A stretch of DNA of 10,919 nucleotides from Bryobacterales bacterium (lineage in GTDB: Bacteria > Acidobacteriota > Terriglobia > Bryobacterales > Bryobacteraceae), in contig SHUN01000050.1 in the NCBI GenBank assembly GCA_009697495.1, positions 1 to 10,919 of the forward strand, written 5' to 3'. Shown here one piece after another: positions 6,131 through 10,919 of this stretch (position 1 is the stretch's first letter; the number at the start of each line of letters is the position of its first letter). The position numbers and the translations under genes were made by a program. The notes under the pieces were generated by a model, which did not search any database, was not told the DNA's origin, and saw nothing but the letters and a program-made list of their open reading frames with translations.

Positions 6131-7537
6131 ATGGCAGTCACGGCAAGTCTACCCAACGCGCGTGTATTGATCGCAGATGACGAGGAGTCCCAGCGGAACG
6201 GGCTGGCGAGCATGATTCGGAGTTGGGGGTTCGGCGCCGACACGGCGGCGGACGGACAGGAAGCGCTGGAGAAACTGCTGGCTGAACCGATATCGGTATT
6301 GATCACCGATTTGAAGATGCCGCGGATGGATGGATTTGAACTGCTGCGGCGGCTTCCGTCGGAGAACATCCAGGTACCGGTGATTGTATTAACGGCGTTT
6401 GGGAATATTGAGACGGCGGTTTCGACGATGCATGAGTTGGGCGCGTTTTGGTTCCTGGAGAAACCGATACAAGCCAGCGTGCTGCGGGTGTTGCTGGAGC
6501 GGGCGATGACGCAGGCGCGGCTGGCCGAAGAAGCGAAGCGGTTGCAGCGGCAGTTGAGCCAGAGCGGGACGATGGGACAGATGACGGGCGGGTCGGCGGG
6601 AATGCGGCAGATTTTCTCGCTGGTGGAACAGGTGGCGCCGTCGAAGGCGGCGGTGCTGATTACGGGGGAGTCTGGGACGGGTAAGGAGTTGGTTGCCCGC
6701 GCGCTGCACTCGCTCTCGCCGCGGGCGAACGGGCCGTTTATGGCGTTGAATTGCGCGGCGATGCCGGAATCGTTGATTGAGAGTGAATTGTTCGGGCATG
6801 AGAAGGGTGCGTTCACCGGGGCGGTGGAACGGCGGGCGGGGTGTTTTGAGCTGGCACAACACGGGACGCTGTTGCTGGATGAGATTGGCGACATGCCGTT
6901 GAACACGCAGGCGAAGCTGCTGCGGGTATTGGAAGATTCGCGCGTGCGGCGGCTGGGCGCGAGGGCAGAGACATTAGTGGACGTCCGTGTGTTGGCGTCA
7001 ACGAACAAGAACCTGGCGGAGGCGATCAGGAAAAACCAGTTCCGGGAGGACCTGTTTTACCGGCTGAATGTATTTGAGCTCCATCTGCCGCCGCTGCGGG
7101 AGCGGGTGGAGGACGTGCCGTTACTGGCGCGGACACTGTTGGAGGAGCTGAATCGGAAGCATGGGACGCAGGTGACAGAAGTTGCGCCGGAGGCGATGGA
7201 CCTGCTGTGCCAGCACCGTTGGCCGGGGAATGTGCGGGAGTTACGGAACGCGTTGGAGAGGGCGGTAATCCTGGCTGGGGAGGGGACGGTGCTGTCGCGC
7301 CATCTGCCGCCGGCCGTAGTTCCGGCGAGTGCGCGGGAGACGCCGGCGGAGGCGAGTGACGATTTTCTGGTGTTGCGGGCGGGAACGACGATCGACGACG
7401 CGGAGCGAGCGCTGGTGCGGCGGACGCTGATCATGACCAAGGGCAACAAGACACGGGCGGCGGAAGTGCTGGGGATTAGCTTGAAGACGCTGTTCAACAA
7501 ATTAAAGGGGTACGATGGGGCTGAGCGGGTGGGATAG
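6131..7537 (+). CDS. NtrC-family sigma-54-dependent response regulator
   Basis: Cytoplasmic transcription activator of 468 residues with the complete three-domain layout. The receiver domain (about 10-125) has the acidic pair D16/D17, phospho-acceptor D60 in LITDLKMP, T88 and K111. The AAA+ domain (about 150-390) has Walker A GESGTGKE (179-186), the sigma-54-contacting GAFTGA loop (226-231), Walker B with D250/E251, an arginine-rich FREDLFYRLNVF sensor region and WPGNVREL. A Fis-type helix-turn-helix ends the protein (GNKTRAAEVLGISLKTLFNK). All key residues are intact, so it should hydrolyse ATP and open sigma-54 promoters. The ATG at 6131 starts shortly before the receiver domain; GAGAAGG directly abuts it. 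A TTG at 6092 would add 13 residues. The sensor kinase gene follows after 38 bases that contain a sigma-54 promoter. The regulated process is not evident. Confidence 0.95.
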   Translation: MAVTASLPNARVLIADDEESQRNGLASMIRSWGFGADTAADGQEALEKLLAEPISVLITDLKMPRMDGFELLRRLPSENIQVPVIVLTAFGNIETAVSTMHELGAFWFLEKPIQASVLRVLLERAMTQARLAEEAKRLQRQLSQSGTMGQMTGGSAGMRQIFSLVEQVAPSKAAVLITGESGTGKELVARALHSLSPRANGPFMALNCAAMPESLIESELFGHEKGAFTGAVERRAGCFELAQHGTLLLDEIGDMPLNTQAKLLRVLEDSRVRRLGARAETLVDVRVLASTNKNLAEAIRKNQFREDLFYRLNVFELHLPPLRERVEDVPLLARTLLEELNRKHGTQVTEVAPEAMDLLCQHRWPGNVRELRNALERAVILAGEGTVLSRHLPPAVVPASARETPAEASDDFLVLRAGTTIDDAERALVRRTLIMTKGNKTRAAEVLGISLKTLFNKLKGYDGAERVG

Positions 7538-7541
7538 CGAT

Positions 7542-7557
7542 TGGCATTCCACTTGCT
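7542..7557 (+). promoter_or_regulatory. Predicted sigma-54 (-24/-12) promoter before the kinase gene
   Basis: TGGCATTCCACTTGCT matches the consensus TGGCACG-N4-TTGCW at 10 of the 12 defined positions. The essential GG (7543-7544) and GC (7555-7556) are separated by exactly 10 bases. Transcription would begin near 7568, only about 8 bases before the kinase GTG at 7576. Such a message would lack the AGAGGG ribosome binding site at 7561-7566, which would serve read-through messages from the regulator gene instead. The site lies next to a sigma-54 activator gene, which supports it. Confidence 0.68.
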
Positions 7558-7575
7558 TGAAGAGGGCAAAGCACA

Positions 7576-9483
7576 GTGTTCTTAACCTATAAGCTCTCGT
7601 TGAAAGCGCGGCTGCAGATTGCCACGCTGGTGCTGGTGCTGACGCTGGTGTTTTTCCTGGCGGGATTGAATCTGCAGCGGTCGTTGCAGCAGACGTTTCT
7701 GGATGTGCAGTATCGGGCGCAAACGAACGCGACGATGATGCGGGACTTCCTGTTGCAGCGCATTGATGACCGGGTGATGACGAAGCGGCCACCCCCGAAG
7801 GACCTGGAAGAGACCAAGCTGGTGTGGCGGAGGATACTGCAGGAGGATTTGCTGATTCCGCGACTATTGCAAAAGGCGTTGGCGAGTTCGACGCTGGTGG
7901 CGGATATTCTGATCACGGGGCAGGATGGGGTGGTGTTGACTGCGCCAAATCCGGCGCATTCGGGGGGCACGGCGCCGAATTTGCCGGACTACGTGGAATG
8001 GCAAAAACGACCGATCGCATCGCGTGTATGGGAAATATTTACCAAGAACCAGGACTATGCGATCCGGATACCGTTGGCGGCAGAGGGAGAGGACCAGGAA
8101 CTTTTTACCATTCGGATCATAACGAGCAATGCATTGGTGCGGGACGCGGTACTGCCGGAGGTTGCGGAAGTCGGGTACGTTTCGTTGCTGGTGATAGCTG
8201 CATCCATCTTTTATGCGCTGTTGTTTTCGAACTTGACTCTGCGGCCGTTGGCACGGGTGGGCGAGACGATCGATCGAATCGCGGCGGGGGAGTTTTCGGC
8301 CGATCCGCTGAGGCAGAGGGGGGAAAGCCAGGAGTTCGCCGACTTGCAATCGAAGCTGGGCTTGCTGGGGCGGCAGGTGAAGGGGGCCAGGCAGGACGCC
8401 GTCCAGTTGCGGGGGAAGATTGACCAGTTGTTGGAGCGGATGGAGGAAGTGGTGCTGTTGTTCGATGAGGATGAACGGCTGATCATGGCGGGGCGACCGG
8501 CGGAACGGATGTTCCAAATGAAGCGGGCGGAGCTGATGGGAATGCATGTAGAGGATCTGTTTTCGGATCGGTCGCCGATAGGAGCGTCGATCCGGACGGC
8601 GGTACAGTTCCGTAAACCGATGACAGACATGCTGGTCCGGCATCGATCGAGGAGCGGGGACGAGGGGAACTACCTGCTGAGCGTGGACTGGAGCGGAGAC
8701 CAGATGCTGGTTACGTTGCGGGACGCGGAATCGAGAAAGGCGCTGGCGTCGCATTTAGACCTTTCGTCCCGACTGGCGGCAATCAGCCGGTTGACAGGTG
8801 GTGTGGCGCATGAGATCAAGAATCCGCTGAATGCGATTGCGATTAACTTGGAAGTTCTGCGCTCGCGGTTATCGGGCGATAAAGACGGGCCCAAGGCGGA
8901 AGTGGATGTGATAGCGCGGGAGATATCGCGGCTGGACCGGGTGGTGAAGACGTTCTTGAATTTCACGAGGCCGGTGGAGGTGAACTTAACGGCGCTGGAT
9001 GTGGGGGCGACGCTGCGGGAAATCGGGGAGTTGGTGGCAGAGCAGGCATCGAGGAACCGGGTGGAGCTGGCGGTGTTTACGCCGGAAGGACGGGCGGAAG
9101 CGTGGGCGGATCCGGATTTGTTGAAGCAGGCGATGTTGAACATGGTAGTGAATGGGATTGAGGCGATGCCGGACGGCGGCACACTGTATTTGCGGCTGTT
9201 GCCGGGGATGGACACGATTACAGTGGAGATAGAAGACAGAGGGCCGGGAATCCCGGAAGCGGCGCGGGAAAAAGTATTTCAGTTGTACTTTACGACGAAG
9301 CCGAACGGCAGCGGAATTGGTCTGGCGGTGGCGTATCAGGCGGTACAATTGATGGGCGGAACACTGGCGATGCGATCCCAGCCGGGGCATGGAACCCTGT
9401 TCCGGATTGTGCTGCCAGGGGTGGCGGAAGAAGAACAATTTGAGGGGACGGCGGAAGGGCTGCCGGCGGTGGAGAACGCCTGA
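7576..9483 (+). CDS. Membrane sensor histidine kinase (HAMP-PAS-HisKA-HATPase)
   Basis: Inner-membrane sensor of 635 residues, the likely partner of the upstream regulator. Transmembrane helix 1 (about 14-36) and helix 2 (about 198-222) enclose a periplasmic domain of about 160 residues whose ligand I cannot name. Then come a HAMP region (about 223-275), a short coiled coil and a PAS-like domain (about 285-390). The HisKA H-box is GGVAHEIKNPLNAI, with phospho-acceptor H412. The ATP-binding domain shows N526 in the N box, a G1 box DRGPGIP, an FTTKPNGSGIGL stretch and a normal C-terminus. This resembles NtrB/AtoS/ZraS-type kinases that pair with NtrC-like regulators. The start is GTG at 7576, with AGAGGG at 7561-7566 nine bases upstream; no ATG is near. 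Third codon positions are strongly G-rich (28 G against 5 C in the first 40 codons). Confidence 0.94.
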   Translation: MFLTYKLSLKARLQIATLVLVLTLVFFLAGLNLQRSLQQTFLDVQYRAQTNATMMRDFLLQRIDDRVMTKRPPPKDLEETKLVWRRILQEDLLIPRLLQKALASSTLVADILITGQDGVVLTAPNPAHSGGTAPNLPDYVEWQKRPIASRVWEIFTKNQDYAIRIPLAAEGEDQELFTIRIITSNALVRDAVLPEVAEVGYVSLLVIAASIFYALLFSNLTLRPLARVGETIDRIAAGEFSADPLRQRGESQEFADLQSKLGLLGRQVKGARQDAVQLRGKIDQLLERMEEVVLLFDEDERLIMAGRPAERMFQMKRAELMGMHVEDLFSDRSPIGASIRTAVQFRKPMTDMLVRHRSRSGDEGNYLLSVDWSGDQMLVTLRDAESRKALASHLDLSSRLAAISRLTGGVAHEIKNPLNAIAINLEVLRSRLSGDKDGPKAEVDVIAREISRLDRVVKTFLNFTRPVEVNLTALDVGATLREIGELVAEQASRNRVELAVFTPEGRAEAWADPDLLKQAMLNMVVNGIEAMPDGGTLYLRLLPGMDTITVEIEDRGPGIPEAAREKVFQLYFTTKPNGSGIGLAVAYQAVQLMGGTLAMRSQPGHGTLFRIVLPGVAEEEQFEGTAEGLPAVENA

Positions 9484-10085
9484 TACGGCTGACGGGTTTC
9501 CTTGCTTTGCTGTTGCTGCTCGGCGGGTGCGGTCCATTCCGTAGGGCGAAAATGCCGCCGCCGGGGCCGACTCCTGCGCGCATACCGGATCAAGTGGCGA
9601 GTTTAGCGCCAGCGCCGCCGCCGAAGAATTTGTCGGCGCCTCCGGCGATTGGGGGGGCGACGGAAGCAAATCCGGCAGCTCCAAGCGCGGTGGGGCTGCC
9701 GACGGCGAAACCGCCACGGCCCGCGCGGCGGGAAACGCCGCCGGTAAAACGGGCGGCTACTCGGGCTCCGGCGGTGGTTGCGCCCTCGGGACCGTTGGAG
9801 GCAACGGCGCCGGAACTGCCGCCATACCGGCTGGGGGAATTACGAACGGCGGATGAGAAAGAGAGGCTGCGACGAGAGACGGGCGGGCGGATCGGACAAT
9901 GCGCGACGGCCTTATCGGCGGTGGAGGGACGTGTATTGACGGCGGTGCAGGCGGAAAGGGTGAACCGTGTTCGGACGTTCGCGCAACAGGCGCGGGAGAC
10001 GATGGACAAGGATCCGGGCGAGGCGAGGAGTTTTGCCGCGAAGGGGAGGACGTTTGCGGAGGCGCTGTTGGCGGAGTTGAAATAA
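9480..10085 (+). CDS. Pro/Ala-rich lipoprotein of unknown function
   Basis: Unrecognised exported protein of about 201 residues. A hydrophobic segment with one arginine (LIRLTGFLALLLLLGGC) ends in a good lipobox, LGGC, with C17 the lipidated cysteine. A long linker rich in proline, alanine and basic residues follows (about 20-115). The C-terminal 75 residues are charged and helical (GELRTADEKERL to AEALLAELK), with the pattern RVNRVRTFAQQARETMDKDPGEARSFAAKGRTFAEALL, split here as RVNRVRTFAQQARETM and DKDPGEARSFAAKGRTFAEA; I have an impression of similar tails in other envelope proteins but cannot name the domain. The start is uncertain: no ATG or GTG exists, and a TTG at 9507 would leave no basic n-region. 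CTG at 9480 overlaps the kinase stop (CTGA) and has GGAG (9471-9474) five bases upstream, so I prefer it. It should be co-transcribed with the kinase, perhaps as an envelope partner of its sensing. Confidence 0.72.
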   Translation: MIRLTGFLALLLLLGGCGPFRRAKMPPPGPTPARIPDQVASLAPAPPPKNLSAPPAIGGATEANPAAPSAVGLPTAKPPRPARRETPPVKRAATRAPAVVAPSGPLEATAPELPPYRLGELRTADEKERLRRETGGRIGQCATALSAVEGRVLTAVQAERVNRVRTFAQQARETMDKDPGEARSFAAKGRTFAEALLAELK

Positions 10086-10119
10086 AAGAACCGGCGCAGC
10101 CTTGGGAGGGTGCGCCGGT
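10081..10119 (-). terminator. Hairpin terminator between convergent genes
   Basis: A perfect 9-base inverted repeat, ACCGGCGCA (10090-10098) and TGCGCCGGT (10111-10119), encloses a 12-base loop. On the minus strand it is followed at once by a T-rich run (TTCTTTTATT), a good intrinsic terminator for the OmpA-type gene. On the plus strand the nearest T run (10137-10142) is 17 bases away, so termination of the lipoprotein message there is less certain. Confidence 0.78.
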
Positions 10120-10140
10120 GAGTAGATTAAGGTTGGTTTT

Positions 10141-10919
10141 TTACAGCGACTTGGCGATGGCGGAGGCTGCCTTCGCGCCGGCGGGGAGGGTGTAAACCTT
10201 TACCTCGACGCGACGGTTCTGCATGCGACCCTTGCTGGTTTTGTTGTCGCCCACCGGCTTCACACTGCCGACGCCGAGCAACTGGATGCGGCGAAGGGGG
10301 ACGTTGTGTTCGGCGGAGAGATAGCGAGCCACGGTCAGCGCGCGGCGTTGGCTAAGTTCCTGGTTGTAGTTGGCGTCACCGACCGTGTCGGCAAAGCCCT
10401 GGACTTCGATGACAAACTTCTTCTGGTCTTTCACGGTGTTCGCGAAGCCATCGAGCTTTTCGCGCATGTCCTTCGTTAGTTCGGATTTATTGAAAGAGAA
10501 CGTGATGTTCTCAGCGCGGGACATCTGGTAGTTGTCGAGGTTCTCATAGAGACCATCGATGGATTTACCGAACTGGGTTTCCACTTCGCCGATGCGCGTC
10601 AAGGACTTTTCGGCGAGGGTATTGGCGCCATCAGCGCGTAGACCGGCGGCGACGGCTTTGCCATCGGCGACGACAGCTTTGCCATCGGCGGTGGTTGCCA
10701 TGGATTTGGCGAGCTTAGCTTCCCGTTCAGCTCCGCTGGCGATTTCGGTGGTTTGGGATAACTGTTTTTCAAGGGCGTCAACGTCGGCCTCGGACTGGGT
10801 GGCCCGTTTTTCGACGGCTCCGACGCGGTTCTCGACTGGCGCAATGGATGCCCGGACGTGGCGCTTGGTGGCGCACGCGGTGGAAAATAGCAGGAGTCCC
10901 GCTACCGCCGTACTTAGGA
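10141..10919 (-). CDS. OmpA-domain peptidoglycan-binding lipoprotein (N-terminus cut by window edge)
   Basis: Outer-membrane-linked protein that should bind peptidoglycan. The frame is open from the stop at 10143-10141 to the right edge, so the ATG at 10701 is internal and the real start lies beyond 10919. From the edge it reads a signal-peptide core (LSTAVAGLLLFSTACATK) whose cysteine at 10875-10873 is the probable lipidation site. The lipobox STAC is atypical, lacking leucine at -3. Next comes a heptad-like charged coiled coil of about 60 residues, a seven-residue DGKAV repeat, and a C-terminal OmpA domain. The domain keeps the diaminopimelate-binding pair: aspartate in QGFADTVGDANYNQ and arginine in ELSQRRALTV, then NRRVEVKVY. 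The layout resembles coiled-coil OmpA lipoproteins that tether the outer membrane, with no beta-barrel. It is convergent with the kinase-lipoprotein cluster. Coding-strand third positions lean to C. Confidence 0.9.
   Translation of the reverse strand, partial: LSTAVAGLLLFSTACATKRHVRASIAPVENRVGAVEKRATQSEADVDALEKQLSQTTEIASGAEREAKLAKSMATTADGKAVVADGKAVAAGLRADGANTLAEKSLTRIGEVETQFGKSIDGLYENLDNYQMSRAENITFSFNKSELTKDMREKLDGFANTVKDQKKFVIEVQGFADTVGDANYNQELSQRRALTVARYLSAEHNVPLRRIQLLGVGSVKPVGDNKTSKGRMQNRRVEVKVYTLPAGAKAASAIAKSL
10651..10692 (-). repeat. 21-base tandem duplication inside the OmpA-type gene
   Basis: Two adjacent 21-base units share the core GCTTTGCCATCGGCG (10655-10669 and 10676-10690). They encode two seven-residue copies of the DGKAV type in the linker between the coiled coil and the OmpA domain. 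Being in frame, they alter only the linker length, and copy number may vary among relatives. Confidence 0.75.

Noticed and set aside
7864..8754. Minus-strand reading frame of 296 codons across the kinase gene
   Set aside because: It is rich in Arg/His/Gln as expected for the antisense of a G-rich gene, and the plus-strand kinase domains cover the same bases.
1..10919. CRISPR arrays, tRNA or rRNA genes, known riboswitches
   Set aside because: No regularly spaced repeats, cloverleaf-like segment or recognisable riboswitch core was seen on either strand.

Overview
The window is a stretch of GC-rich bacterial chromosome, most likely from an acidobacterium of the Bryobacterales/Solibacter type. 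This guess rests on three things: a decayed PEP-CTERM protein of a style I associate with that group, an IS integrase N-terminus of a kind common there, and a GC-rich, NtrC-rich gene style. No ribosomal or other marker gene is present, so the assignment is an inference. Seven genes look intact, two are cut by the window ends, and three are decayed.

Left part (1-5292). The window opens inside an integrase-type transposase on the minus strand, whose start abuts the stop of a minus-strand family 2 glycosyltransferase. After a gene-free gap of about 320 bases comes feoA-feoB (ferrous iron uptake), with ATGA overlap. Next is a frameshifted PEP-CTERM protein gene and then thioredoxin reductase trxB.

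Middle (5293-6130). The space between trxB and the convergent bacterioferritin gene holds what looks like a dead hicB-hicA toxin-antitoxin pair (lost start codon, early stop, frameshift). Bacterioferritin (minus strand) has every ferroxidase residue and the haem methionine.

Right part (6131-10919). An NtrC-family sigma-54 activator, a membrane histidine kinase with HAMP and PAS-like regions, and a Pro/Ala-rich lipoprotein form a plus-strand cluster. A good -24/-12 (sigma-54) promoter sits in the 38-base gap before the kinase, suggesting that the activator drives expression of its own partner and the lipoprotein. A hairpin terminator separates this cluster from a convergent OmpA-domain lipoprotein gene that runs off the right edge.

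The large-scale feature that no gene explains is a reversal of strand composition. Left of about 5.3 kb the plus strand is C-rich, and right of it G-rich. Third codon positions follow this on both coding strands. The polarity is that of a replication origin, but I see no DnaA-box cluster or dnaA/gyrB-type genes, so an inversion breakpoint or an assembly join is at least as likely. The dead hicBA pair lies at this boundary. I did not find a clearly new multi-gene system. The strongest leads are the composition switch, the sigma-54-controlled kinase-lipoprotein unit and the decayed loci.
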